From positions 1 to 64,000 of the forward strand of contig NZ_JANLNV010000040.1 in assembly GCF_025465935.1 (NCBI RefSeq): a stretch of 64,000 nt of DNA, in the 5' to 3' direction. Source of the stretch: Pseudomonas sp. 7P_10.2_Bac1 (GTDB taxonomy: Bacteria > Pseudomonadota > Gammaproteobacteria > Pseudomonadales > Pseudomonadaceae). A program made the position numbers and the translations under genes. The notes beneath the pieces were generated by a model. That model ran no database searches and was not told where the DNA came from. It was given only the letters and a program-made list of their open reading frames with translations. This document shows positions 9,281-18,124 of this stretch, piece by piece; position 1 is the first letter of the stretch; the number at the start of each line of letters is the position of its first letter.

Positions 9281-10171
9281 TTAATTGAGGTTCTGGGTAA
9301 TCTTGCTCCAAAGACGCGATACTTCAGCCTTGCGCGGCATCAAATGCCGATAAAGGATGATCTCCATGTCGACGCAAGGAAAATCGGCAATGAGCTTCAG
9401 TTCACCGGCCTCAAGTTCTTTGGCCACAAGTCTTGAAGGCAGCCAGGCCATGCCGACACCTTGAAGCACCATGGCCTTGATGCTCTCGGTCAATGCCGTT
9501 TCGTAAACAAGATTGAAGCGGGTGTGTTGCGCGAACCTTGGCAAACACTCTTTATGAATCAGGCGACCAAAAAATGCTTCTATCGGAAAGCCCACCAGAT
9601 CAACGTTGGCCAACTCCTCAAGACCGCCCGCGTAAATCTCTGGATTCACGCACACCGGAATAAGTTGCTCTGTCCCTACTCGGGCACTGACGACATCATC
9701 GCGATCAAGTTCCTTATAGATTCCTGGCGCGAAATAGCAGAGCAAAAGATCACTGTGAGCCGACAAGAACGATTCGATGCAGTCATGCAAGTTACTGGCA
9801 TTGACCCTCAACGCCTTGCCGCCAACAGCCGCACTTAACGTGCTGTACCACTGCGGAATGAACGACACACTCAGTGAATGCTGGGTGGACAACATCACGC
9901 TGTTTTCGTGATTGGACTGGGCTTCGACGCGGGCTCGCAGGTCGTATAGACGGCCCAGCAGATCGTGCATCGGCGCAATGAGCTCTACACCCATCTCCGT
10001 CAATTTTGTCGGGAACGCGCTGCGATCGACCAGACTCCCGCCCAGCCAGCTTTCCAGCGAGCGGATACGCCGGCTGAACGCGGGTTGAGTCACAAAGCGC
10101 GTTTCAGCCGCCTTGGTAAAGCTCCCTTGCTCAGCCAAGACCAGGAAGTCTTCGATCCATTTGATGTCCAT
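9281..10171 (-). CDS. LysR-family regulator divergent from the CuyA/DcyD-like lyase
   Basis: A 296-residue protein with an N-terminal winged helix-turn-helix ([36 protein letters not shown] is split here as [20 protein letters not shown] then [12 protein letters not shown]), followed by a substrate-binding domain of normal length. It starts 132 bases from the divergent lyase gene, the usual arrangement for a LysR protein controlling its neighbour. The co-inducer is probably the lyase substrate or product, which is inference. Confidence 0.85.
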   Translation of the reverse strand: MDIKWIEDFLVLAEQGSFTKAAETRFVTQPAFSRRIRSLESWLGGSLVDRSAFPTKLTEMGVELIAPMHDLLGRLYDLRARVEAQSNHENSVMLSTQHSLSVSFIPQWYSTLSAAVGGKALRVNASNLHDCIESFLSAHSDLLLCYFAPGIYKELDRDDVVSARVGTEQLIPVCVNPEIYAGGLEELANVDLVGFPIEAFFGRLIHKECLPRFAQHTRFNLVYETALTESIKAMVLQGVGMAWLPSRLVAKELEAGELKLIADFPCVDMEIILYRHLMPRKAEVSRLWSKITQNLN

Positions 10172-10267
10172 CTTGTGTTTATCCTTTGCGCTAGCAGGCC
10201 ATGCAGAAAACTAACCGGTTCCAGCCATAAAAGCATTGGTTTCGCTGCAAGTGATCGCCTAACTTCG

Positions 10268-10295
10268 CCCTCGTTTTCATCACAAAAACGAAGGG
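10268..10295. promoter_or_regulatory. Inverted repeat in the lysR/lyase divergent promoter
   Basis: CGTTTT and AAAACG arms flank CATCACA, extended by CCCT/AGGG at the ends with one extra base. It lies just upstream of the lyase ATG at 10304 and could be an operator or a leader hairpin. Confidence 0.3.
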
Positions 10296-10303
10296 TTACT
10301 TTC

Positions 10304-11314
10304 ATGCATCTTTCTCGCTTTCCACGCATCCGCTTTGCTCACTTGTCGACGCCGCTGGAGCCTATGGCCAACCTCAGTAAATTACTAGGGGGGCCCAATC
10401 TCTGGATCAAACGCGATGACTGCACTGGCCTGGCTGGTGGCGGTAACAAAACACGAAAGCTTGAATTCCTGATGGGGGATGCCGTTCAAAAAGGCGCGGA
10501 CACCATTATTACCCAAGGTGCCACGCAGTCTAACCACGCCCGCCAAACCGCTGCCATCGCCACCAAGATGGGCATGGAGTGCCACATCCTTCTGGAAGAT
10601 CGTACCGGCAGCAAAGATATCGAATACAACTACAACGGCAACGTGCTGCTGGACCAACTGTTCGGCGCATCGCTAAGCCAATTCCCGGCCAACACCGACA
10701 TGAACCTGGCCATGGCCGAACTGGCTGAAAAGCTCAAGGCCCAAGGCAAGAAGCCTTACATCATTCCGGGCGGCGGTTCGAACGTGGTGGGCGCGCTGGG
10801 CTATGTCAACGCAGCATTAGAAATCCTCGGTCAGGCCAATGACATGGGCCTGCGCATCGATAAAGTCGTACACGCCACCGGTAGCACCGGCACACAAGCC
10901 GGGCTGGTCACCGGCTTCGTCGCCAGCAACAGCCTGATTCCGGTATTGGGCATCGGCGTGCGCGCGGCTCGCGAAGCGCAGGAAGCGAACGTCTTCAAAC
11001 TAGCTGAGCAAACCGCCATCCACCTAGGCATTGAGGGTGTGGTCAAGCGCGAACACGTGGTTGCCAACTGCGATTATGTCGGCGCCGGCTACGGTATCCC
11101 GACCCCCGGCGGCATTGAAGCCATCGAACTGTTTGCCCGCACCGAATCGATCTTGCTCGACCCGGTGTATTCGGCAAAAGGCGCTGCCGGGTTGATCGAC
11201 TTGATCAGAAAGGGCCACTTCAAGAAAGACGACAATATTGTGTTCGTTCACACTGGCGGCAGCCAGGCACTGTTTGGATACCGCAACGCGTTTGATTATC
11301 CCAACTACCGTTAA
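10304..11314 (+). CDS. PLP-dependent lyase, D-cysteine desulfhydrase / L-cysteate sulfo-lyase family (DcyD/CuyA)
   Basis: A 336-residue fold-type II PLP enzyme of the ACC-deaminase group. Lys49 in [12 protein letters not shown] is the expected PLP Schiff-base lysine; [13 protein letters not shown] and [12 protein letters not shown] are the substrate and phosphate-binding loops; [12 protein letters not shown] closes the protein. DcyD cleaves D-cysteine to pyruvate, sulfide and ammonia; CuyA cleaves L-cysteate to pyruvate, sulfite and ammonia. The MHLSRFPR start and [13 protein letters not shown] motif (here IKRDDCTGL) look closer to CuyA as I remember it, but the choice needs a tree. I chose ATG 10304; upstream sequence in frame is not family-like. 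Confidence 0.75.
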   Translation: MHLSRFPRIRFAHLSTPLEPMANLSKLLGGPNLWIKRDDCTGLAGGGNKTRKLEFLMGDAVQKGADTIITQGATQSNHARQTAAIATKMGMECHILLEDRTGSKDIEYNYNGNVLLDQLFGASLSQFPANTDMNLAMAELAEKLKAQGKKPYIIPGGGSNVVGALGYVNAALEILGQANDMGLRIDKVVHATGSTGTQAGLVTGFVASNSLIPVLGIGVRAAREAQEANVFKLAEQTAIHLGIEGVVKREHVVANCDYVGAGYGIPTPGGIEAIELFARTESILLDPVYSAKGAAGLIDLIRKGHFKKDDNIVFVHTGGSQALFGYRNAFDYPNYR

Positions 11315-11473
11315 TTAAACAGCGCTCGAGGGGCGGTGAGGGTTAGTAACTTCCACCCTCCCTGCTTGTACCCCACTCAGTAAAGCCAGTCGTTTACGTT
11401 CGCCAGACCAGGGCCGGACAAACGCTGGCGGCTACTTATTCAATAACGCATAACGTGAGAGCGGTAATAGAAG

Positions 11474-12178
11474 ATGAGCGATAGAACTGTTGGCATTATC
11501 GGCGGGATGGGGCCTGAAGCCACTGTTGACCTGATGAGCAAAGTCATCAACCTCACGCCGGCCAAAGACGATGCCGACCATATCCGCATGATTGTCGACA
11601 ACAATCCAAAGATTCCGTCACGCATCAAAGCACTGATTGATAAAACCGGCGAAAGCCCTGCCCCGGCTTTGGTGCAAATCGCCCAGTCTCTTCAGGCCTA
11701 TGGTGCCGACTTCATTGTCATTCCCTGCAATACCGCTCACCACTATTACAGCGACGTGGCCCAGGCCGTGACCATTCCGGTGCTTAACATGCTTGAACTG
11801 GTGGTCAGCCATGTAAGGCTTAAGCAACCGCAGATCAAAAAAGTCGGCCTCCTGGCTTCAACTGCCGTGATTGGACTCAAACTGTACGACAGGCTGTTTG
11901 CAGATCACGGTATTGAAGTCGTGGCACCGCAGACACCGGTTCAGCAAACCGTCATGGACTCAATCCTACAGATTAAATCGGGGATAAAAGATCACACCAC
12001 GGTCGCAGTACTCAATGAAGCCATCAAACATCTTGAAACCCAAGGTGCGGAATGCATCATCATTGCCTGTACCGAACTGTCGGTTATTGAACGACTGCTG
12101 CACAGTGAAACGGATATTTATGACGCAGCCCACTTACTGGCTGAAGAAATAGTCACACAAGCAAAAACAAATAATTAA
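11474..12178 (+). CDS. Aspartate/glutamate-type amino acid racemase (YgeA/RacX-like)
   Basis: A 234-residue member of the cofactor-independent racemase family. The two catalytic cysteines are visible: Cys85 in VIPCNTAHH and Cys199 in IIACTELS. The N-terminal GIIGGMGPEATVDL motif is typical of the YgeA/RacX branch, several of which act on many amino acids rather than only Asp. It follows the lyase after 160 bp on the same strand, so it may convert one enantiomer of the substrate into the other for cleavage; this is inference. Confidence 0.85.
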   Translation: MSDRTVGIIGGMGPEATVDLMSKVINLTPAKDDADHIRMIVDNNPKIPSRIKALIDKTGESPAPALVQIAQSLQAYGADFIVIPCNTAHHYYSDVAQAVTIPVLNMLELVVSHVRLKQPQIKKVGLLASTAVIGLKLYDRLFADHGIEVVAPQTPVQQTVMDSILQIKSGIKDHTTVAVLNEAIKHLETQGAECIIIACTELSVIERLLHSETDIYDAAHLLAEEIVTQAKTNN

Positions 12179-12322
12179 AGATTCCCTCCTAAAAACAAGA
12201 TTCATGCCTGAGCATCCAGGCATGCCAGCCTTCAGGGCAGGCCCGGGTCAATAATGCTCTATCGCCAGGATGGGTTTTTGGGCTACGCCTCTTGCGCAGC
12301 CCAAGCCCAGCGCACGGCCGGG

Positions 12323-13642
12323 CTAGACCTCTGCCAACGCGCGCAAACGCCGCTCGACCTGATGGCCACGGGCAAAGCCGAACCAGCGGGCCGTGAGCAC
12401 GCCGACCAGGCCCATTACCCCACAGAACAGCACGCACACCCACGGGCTCCACGGCATCAGGGCAATCAGCAACAACGGCGTGATACTGGCCCAAAGCGCG
12501 TAAGCGATGTTGTAGGTAAACGAGATGCCCGACACGCGAATCTCAGCCGGGAACAAACCGACCATCACTGACGGCACCACGCCAACGATCCCGCAGGTCA
12601 AACCGGCCAGGGCGTAAGCCAGCCCCGGCAAGCCCCATTGCCCGACCAGGCTGGCGTAGAGCACGCCAATCCCCAGCGGCAGTAGCACGCTGTACAGCAC
12701 GATGCTGCGCCAGACGCCGATCCGGTCAACGATCAGGCCTGCCAACACACAGCCAATGTTCAAAAACACGATGCCCACGCTGCTCAAGGCAAACGTGTGG
12801 CTGGCGGTCATGCCGAACTGCTGTTGCATCACGGTGGGGGTAATGACGACAAACACCACCACGGCGCTGGTCAGCACGCAGGTCAGCAACGCAGCGGGCA
12901 GCAATGACGGGCGGAAATCCCGTAATACCGTGCGCAAAGGCAGCTCTACCCTGCCCTCGCGGCGCTCGCGCAACGCCAGAAACACCGGGGTTTCGCTCAG
13001 CCAGCGACGCAGCCACACACCGATCACGCCAAACACGCCGCCCAGCAAAAACGGAAAGCGCCAGGCGTAATCAAGGATTTCGGCCGGGGTAAACAGTTGC
13101 GCCAGCAAGGTCGCCGTCAGGGCGCCGATCAAATAACCGAAGGTCAGACCGGCCTGTAAAAAGCCCAAGGCATAGCCGCGACGCCCGGCAGGCGCGTGTT
13201 CGGCAACAAACACCCAGGCACTGGGCACCTCACCGCCGACGGCCGCGCCTTGGAGGATCCGTAGCGCCAGCAACAATAGCGGTGCGAAATAGCCAATGTC
13301 GGCATACGTCGGCATGATCCCGATCAGCAGACACGGCAAGGCCATCATCAGGATGCTCAGGCTGAATACCCGTTTACGCCCCAGATGATCGGCAAAGTGC
13401 GCCATCAAGATCCCGCCCAACGGGCGAGCCAGATAGCCGGTCACAAAAATCCCGAAACTTTGCAGCAAACGCAGCCATTGCGGCATGTCCGGCGGGAAAA
13501 ACAGCTGACTTAGGGTCAGGGCGAAAAACACGAAAATGATGAAGTCGTAAATTTCCAGCGCCCCGCCCAGGGCCGCTAACCCCAGGGTTCTATAGTCGGA
13601 GCGCGAAAAACGCGTCGTGACAGCGTGAGTATCGGCAGACAT
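12323..13642 (-). CDS. MHS-family (metabolite:H+ symporter) MFS transporter
   Basis: A 439-residue, twelve-helix protein. ALGGALEIYDFIIFVFFALT opens helix 1 and GYLARPLGGILMAHFADHLG RKR forms the conserved loop of MHS transporters such as ProP, KgtP and ShiA; RILQGAAVGGEVPSAWVFVAEH is also family-typical. These import dicarboxylates, betaines or aromatic acids. I chose ATG 13642. It converges on the racemase gene and may supply its substrate, though nothing in the sequence proves that. Confidence 0.8.
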   Translation of the reverse strand: MSADTHAVTTRFSRSDYRTLGLAALGGALEIYDFIIFVFFALTLSQLFFPPDMPQWLRLLQSFGIFVTGYLARPLGGILMAHFADHLGRKRVFSLSILMMALPCLLIGIMPTYADIGYFAPLLLLALRILQGAAVGGEVPSAWVFVAEHAPAGRRGYALGFLQAGLTFGYLIGALTATLLAQLFTPAEILDYAWRFPFLLGGVFGVIGVWLRRWLSETPVFLALRERREGRVELPLRTVLRDFRPSLLPAALLTCVLTSAVVVFVVITPTVMQQQFGMTASHTFALSSVGIVFLNIGCVLAGLIVDRIGVWRSIVLYSVLLPLGIGVLYASLVGQWGLPGLAYALAGLTCGIVGVVPSVMVGLFPAEIRVSGISFTYNIAYALWASITPLLLIALMPWSPWVCVLFCGVMGLVGVLTARWFGFARGHQVERRLRALAEV

Positions 13643-13765
13643 AAATACGCTCAAAGTGAACTGGACACGCCTATGCTGGCGCTTGATTCGAGGGCCGAGC
13701 ATAACAAATCCCTGCGCAGCCTCGCAGATACGAACGCTTTAACTCGTCTTGCTGAATGCTGCAAA

Positions 13766-13814
13766 CGAGCTTGCCTCGGGATCTTTAAGATCAAAAGATC
13801 GCGAGGCAAGCTCG
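13766..13814. repeat. REP palindrome
   Basis: An inverted repeat with arms starting CGAGCTTGCCTCGGGATCTT and ending in the mirrored GAGGCAAGCTCG around an AAGATCAAAAGATC centre. It lies in the 288-bp gap between the MHS gene start and the end of the efflux operon. Confidence 0.75.
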
Positions 13815-13839
13815 CTCCTACAGTGGAGTGGTATTAAAA

Positions 13840-13923
13840 AGACCCTATCGCGAGACAAACTCGTACTTCGGATTCGGGATGCGCCTCAAATCCTTGGCCC
13901 GAGCCTGCCTCGCGATAGGGTCT
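13840..13923. repeat. Long stem-loop with perfect 15-bp outer arms
   Basis: AGACCCTATCGCGAG (13840-13854) is perfectly mirrored by CTCGCGATAGGGTCT (13909-13923) around a 54-base loop. It sits 7 bases past the last efflux gene and probably acts as its transcription end or a mRNA 3' stabiliser. The arms carry the REP core CTCGCGAT but differ from the neighbouring REP. Confidence 0.75.
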
Positions 13924-13930
13924 GGATCAC

Positions 13931-15361
13931 TCAGCCCTGCCAGCCTCCTCCCAGCGCGCCATACAGGCCGACAAGCGACAATGAAACCTGCGCGGTGCTA
14001 TCGACGAGCGCCGCCTGGTTGGCCAGCAGTGCGTTTTGCACGGTCAGCACGTTAAGAAAGTCCACCGTGCCCTGGGCATATTGCTGATGCACACTGTCCA
14101 GCGCCCGTTGGTTATGGGCGACCGCCTGCAGCAAACTATCGCGGCGGCGCTGGTTGGCCTGGTACGCCACCAGCGCGTCGTCCACTTCATGCCAGGCACG
14201 CAGCACGGTTTTCTGGAAGCCGATACCCGCTTCCTGCTGACGGCCTTCCTGCAGTTGCAACGCGCCTTTCAAGCGCCCGCCCTCGAATAAGGGCAGGCTC
14301 AGGCCCGGCCCAAAGGCAAAACTACGCGAACCCCAACTGCCCAGGTCCGACAGTTGCAAGGCCTGAAACCCCACATTCCCGGACAAAGTAATGCGCGGGT
14401 AAAAGTCCGCCTCAGCAACGCCAATGGCAGCCGTAGTTGCATGCAGTTGGGCCTGCGCGCGGCGGATGTCCGGACGTCGCTCGGCCAGTTCGCTGGGCAA
14501 GCCAATCGGTACAGTCGCGGCATAGGACGGCACATCGGCCGGTGTACTGAGTTGTTGCTGCAAGGCCCTGGGTTCGCGGGCCAACAACAGGCTCAGGGCG
14601 TTGATCAATTGCGCACTGTGCTGTTGCAGCGGTGCCATCCGCGCCTGGATTTCTGCCACTTGCGCCGCCGCTTCCGACACCTCCAGCTCAGTCGCCACGC
14701 CTTCCTTGAGCTGCAGCCGGGTCAGTTCGAGGCTGCGCTGGGCGATTTGCAGGTTCTGCTCGACCACCGCCAGCCCTTGCTGGGTGCTGCGCAGTTCAAT
14801 GTAGTCCTGAGCAGTCTGGACGATGACCAGCAGTTGCAGCGCATGGCGGTCCTCTTCTGCCATTTGCACCGAAGCATCGGCCACCTCGACGGAGCGCTTG
14901 ACCCGCCCCCACAGATCGGCCTCCCAACTGATCCCCAGCCCACCGTTCCACAGGTTGAATGCCTGCTTGCCGTCTTTACCGGACGGATCACTCAAGCCTC
15001 GCTGGCTGTTGCGGCTGCGGCTGTAGTCGGCAGACGCGTCCACCGCTGGCAACGTGTCGGCAGCCACCTGGCGGCGTATGGCACGGCTTTGCTCAAGCCG
15101 GCTGGCAGCCATTTGCAGATCGAGGTTACGCGCCTGGGCTTCGCGAACCAGCGCAGACAACTGCTTGTCGCCAAAGCTGTCCCACCAAAGCACATCCACG
15201 GGCGATTCGGACGTACCGCTGTGCCCGGACTGGCTGGGTGTCGGCGCCCAATGTTTGCCCAGCGAGGTTTCGGGAGCCTTGAAATCCGGCCCCATCACAC
15301 AACCACCCAGTAGCATCAGGCTGTAACTCATTGCGGCACAGGCAATAATCTTGATGTTCAT
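13931..15361 (-). CDS. NodT/OprM-type outer-membrane efflux lipoprotein
   Basis: A 476-residue protein with a lipoprotein signal ending in the lipobox LLGG-Cys21, then two outer membrane efflux (TolC-like) repeats rich in Ala/Gln coiled coil (for example residues 195-265). The family trimerises as the outer-membrane duct of tripartite pumps. Its start overlaps the membrane-fusion gene by 4 bases, so it is the third gene of an efflux operon. Confidence 0.9.
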   Translation of the reverse strand: MNIKIIACAAMSYSLMLLGGCVMGPDFKAPETSLGKHWAPTPSQSGHSGTSESPVDVLWWDSFGDKQLSALVREAQARNLDLQMAASRLEQSRAIRRQVAADTLPAVDASADYSRSRNSQRGLSDPSGKDGKQAFNLWNGGLGISWEADLWGRVKRSVEVADASVQMAEEDRHALQLLVIVQTAQDYIELRSTQQGLAVVEQNLQIAQRSLELTRLQLKEGVATELEVSEAAAQVAEIQARMAPLQQHSAQLINALSLLLAREPRALQQQLSTPADVPSYAATVPIGLPSELAERRPDIRRAQAQLHATTAAIGVAEADFYPRITLSGNVGFQALQLSDLGSWGSRSFAFGPGLSLPLFEGGRLKGALQLQEGRQQEAGIGFQKTVLRAWHEVDDALVAYQANQRRRDSLLQAVAHNQRALDSVHQQYAQGTVDFLNVLTVQNALLANQAALVDSTAQVSLSLVGLYGALGGGWQG

Positions 15362-16422
15362 CGTGCACTGACCTGCTGCCCGGACGTGCTGGCAGTGTCG
15401 ACTGACGCATCAACCGACATGCCCAGACGCAGTTGTTGGGTCAACGGCTGATCGGCGTCCAGGGTGATTTTGACCGGGATACGCTGCACCACCTTGGTGA
15501 AGTTGCCCGTCGCGTTATCTGGAGCGATGGCCGAAAAGGTCACCCCCGTGGCCGGGGCAATACTGTCGACGGTGCCGTGCAACTGCTCGCCAGGGAAAGT
15601 ATCGACCGTGACCATGACCCGCTGCCCCGCAGTCATGTGCGTCAACTGATGTTCCAAAAAGTTGGCTACCACATAGGCCTTGGCCACCGGCACCACCGCC
15701 AGCAACGTGTCGCCCGGCTTGACGTAAGCCCCTTTACGCAGGCTACGACGCCCGACTACGCCGTCAAACGGCGCAACCAACTGGGTGTACGACAACTCCA
15801 GCTCAGCCCGTGCCTGCAAGGCCTGCGCATGTTGCACCGAAGCCTGGGCAGCCGTGTGTTGAGCGGCCAATACCTGGGTCTGCTGACGCGCCGCTTCGAG
15901 CGCCGCTTTATGCTGGGCCAATTGCGCACGGGCCGTCTGCGAGCGGTTCTTCGCCTGCTGAGAGTTTTGCAGAGTACCTGCGCCCTGCCCGGCCAGGTGC
16001 TCATAACGCTGCAACTCGTGCTCGGCGAACTCCACCTGGGCCAGATCAGCATCGACCGTAGCCTTGGCCTGCTCGATCAGCGAACGCTGGCGCGCCAGCA
16101 TCGCCTGCGCATTCACCTCCTGCGCCTGCGCTGTGGCCACACCGGCTTGCGCCGCCTGCAAGTTGGCCTGATAGTCCTGCGCGTCAATGCGCGCCAGCAA
16201 TTGCCCGGCCTTGACTGGCTGGTTGTCCTCCACCAGCACTTCATCAATAAACCCCGCGACCTTCGGCGCGATCAGGGTGAAGTCAGCACTCACGTAAGCG
16301 TCATTGGTGCTCTGCTGCGTTCCGCTGGCAAACACCACTCGCCACAGCCCGTACAGCACGGCCAGTGCCAGTAATCCCGCGCCCACCATCACTAAAGGCT
16401 TGCGCCCGCTTGTAGTACTCAT
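15358..16422 (-). CDS. HlyD/EmrA-family membrane-fusion protein
   Basis: A 354-residue periplasmic adaptor. It has an N-terminal membrane anchor (VMVGAGLLALAVLYGLWRVV), a split biotinyl-lipoyl domain (APKVAGFIDEVLVEDNQPVK and SYTQLVAPFDGVVGRRSLRK) and a long Ala/Gln/Arg-rich coiled coil between them (about residues 85-200). ATG 16422 overlaps the stop of the upstream MFS gene (ATGA). It links the EmrB-like pump to the NodT duct. Confidence 0.9.
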   Translation of the reverse strand: MSTTSGRKPLVMVGAGLLALAVLYGLWRVVFASGTQQSTNDAYVSADFTLIAPKVAGFIDEVLVEDNQPVKAGQLLARIDAQDYQANLQAAQAGVATAQAQEVNAQAMLARQRSLIEQAKATVDADLAQVEFAEHELQRYEHLAGQGAGTLQNSQQAKNRSQTARAQLAQHKAALEAARQQTQVLAAQHTAAQASVQHAQALQARAELELSYTQLVAPFDGVVGRRSLRKGAYVKPGDTLLAVVPVAKAYVVANFLEHQLTHMTAGQRVMVTVDTFPGEQLHGTVDSIAPATGVTFSAIAPDNATGNFTKVVQRIPVKITLDADQPLTQQLRLGMSVDASVDTASTSGQQVSAR

Positions 16423-17969
16423 TTCACTGCTCCCACAGGTGTTCCCGGCGGATAAATCCGCGTCGGGCCAAACGGAATAATTACGATCATTAAAACGGCG
16501 ACACCGGCCATGCACAGGTACAAGTCTGACGAGGTCAGCACCATCGCCTGCTGGTGCACCCGGCGCGCCAGGTCAACACCGGCAGACACCAGCGGCGAGT
16601 TGCCCAGGCGGTCCACCAAGGTCATGGAATGGAAGTGCTCGCGGCTGATGGTCAGCACTTGCAACACACTGCCCGCGGCCACTGCAGAGAAGCCCTTGAC
16701 CGTGTTGAACCAGGCGGAGGCGAATGGCCCATCAGCCGGATTCAGACCACCAGTGGCCAGCATCAGCAACGGGATCACGGCCATCGGCTGAGCGATGATT
16801 TGAATCGCCTGCAAGCTGTAAAAGTTCTCGCGGCTCCACACCGAGGTCACCTGCGAACCGATCACACAGGCCAACGCCAGCAAACCGAGCCCCAGTGCCA
16901 GCACCCAGCGGCAATCGACCCAGCGCAAGTTGCACAGCGCGACCACCAGTGGCAGTGCTATGAGCTGCGGCACTGCCACCATCAGCATCACCGGCGCGGT
17001 TTCCAGCGGTCGATAACCCTGGATTTCAGCCAGGTAGCTGGAAGGAATCTTGATCACCGCCAGCAGCACAAACAGCACCCCGGCCAAGGTCAGCAAGGCG
17101 CTGGAGAGGTTGCGGTTCTTGAGCAACTGCAATTTGAAGAACGGCAGCGGATGCGACCATTCGTTGATGAAAAACAGCACCAGCAACGCCAGCCCACCGA
17201 CGATAAAGATCCGGATCATTTCGGACTCGAACCAATTCAGTCGCTGCCCCAGCTCAAGACCCAGCACCAACATGATCAAACCGGGCATGCCGAGCAGCAG
17301 CCCACGCCAGTCAAATTGTTTGAACCGCTCCAGGCGCAGCGGGTCTTGTGGCAAGCCCCAGGCCACGCATGCCATGGCCAGCAGGCTCAACGGAATGACT
17401 TGCCAGAACGCCCACTGCCACCCCGCGTACTCTACCCACCAGGCAGACAGCGGCGTGCCGAAGCTGGGGCCGAACGTGGCAGTCAACGCATAGCTGCCCA
17501 ATCCATACAATCGAATATTGGCAGGCAAGAAACGCAGCGCGACCGACATCAGCATCGGCGGCAACGCGCCCCCGGCAAACCCTTGCAAGGTGCGCAGAAA
17601 CATCAGCACAGACACATTTGGGGCTAACGGGCACAGCACGCCCAACAGCAAAAATGCGCCAATTGCACACAAGGTAAAGCGGCGCAGCGAGAACGTCGCC
17701 GCACACCATGGGGCAAAGGCCATGGCACTGATCGAGGTGGCGGAATACACCGCCAGCAACCAGGTGCTTTCGTCATAACCGATACCCATCGCGCCGCGAA
17801 TGTCTGGCATCGCGACTTTGGTGACGTTCTCGTTAAAACCCGAGACCAGCACCGCCAACAGCACGCCGACCAGCCCGGTAAAAATGCGCAGGCCAAAAGC
17901 CGCGCTGGCTGGCGGTGCTGCGGCAGGCGGCGGCGCAACGCTGACCGAACCTGCGGCCAGCGACGTCAC
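16419..17969 (-). CDS. EmrB/QacA-type (DHA2) 14-helix drug efflux MFS transporter
   Basis: A protein of about 516 residues with roughly 14 hydrophobic helices. Motif NENVTKVAMPDIRGAMGIGY in helix 1, the STWLLAVYSATSISAMAFAP segment and LRTLQGFAGGALPPMLMS are typical of DHA2 drug/proton antiporters. There is no ATG at the N-terminus: candidates are GTG 17969, which follows GGGAG at good spacing, and TTG 17990. The GTG overlaps the stop of a 17-codon upstream frame, suggesting coupling. It forms a tripartite pump with the next two genes. Confidence 0.85.
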   Translation of the reverse strand: MTSLAAGSVSVAPPPAAAPPASAAFGLRIFTGLVGVLLAVLVSGFNENVTKVAMPDIRGAMGIGYDESTWLLAVYSATSISAMAFAPWCAATFSLRRFTLCAIGAFLLLGVLCPLAPNVSVLMFLRTLQGFAGGALPPMLMSVALRFLPANIRLYGLGSYALTATFGPSFGTPLSAWWVEYAGWQWAFWQVIPLSLLAMACVAWGLPQDPLRLERFKQFDWRGLLLGMPGLIMLVLGLELGQRLNWFESEMIRIFIVGGLALLVLFFINEWSHPLPFFKLQLLKNRNLSSALLTLAGVLFVLLAVIKIPSSYLAEIQGYRPLETAPVMLMVAVPQLIALPLVVALCNLRWVDCRWVLALGLGLLALACVIGSQVTSVWSRENFYSLQAIQIIAQPMAVIPLLMLATGGLNPADGPFASAWFNTVKGFSAVAAGSVLQVLTISREHFHSMTLVDRLGNSPLVSAGVDLARRVHQQAMVLTSSDLYLCMAGVAVLMIVIIPFGPTRIYPPGTPVGAVK

Positions 17970-18019
17970 CGCCAGGCTCCCTGCGCCCAATCACGCACAC
18001 GTTTAACACGCCAATACAT
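17966..18019 (-). CDS. Putative 17-residue leader peptide coupled to the EmrB-like gene
   Basis: A short frame (MYWRVKRVRDWAQGAWR) has a GGAG ribosome-binding site 6 bases before its ATG, and its TGA overlaps the proposed GTG start of the pump gene (GTGA). Three tryptophans and five basic residues are notable for so short a peptide. No homolog is recognised; it may be a translated leader or chance. Confidence 0.35.
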   Translation of the reverse strand: MYWRVKRVRDWAQGAWR

Positions 18020-18097
18020 GGCTAACTCCGTCTTCTAACTAGATGACAAAAAGTTTAACCAAGCGGCATTGCTACAAAAATTGATAAATCGCTAACT

Positions 18098-18122
18098 GTG
18101 GAGTGCGTCAGACGCAATCCAC
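18098..18122. repeat. 25-bp near-perfect palindrome after lysR
   Basis: GTGGAGTGCGTC, one base, then GACGCAATCCAC: arms of 12 with one mismatch, lying 2 bases beyond the lysR stop and upstream of the efflux operon. It could be an operator for the operon or the end of the lysR transcript; no T-run follows directly. Confidence 0.5.
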
Positions 18123-18124
18123 AA

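Noticed and set aside
12286..12312. Hairpin GGGCTACGC/GCGCAGCCC as a terminator of the MHS or racemase gene
   Set aside because: The T-run precedes rather than follows the stem on the plus strand, and no T-run follows on the minus strand.
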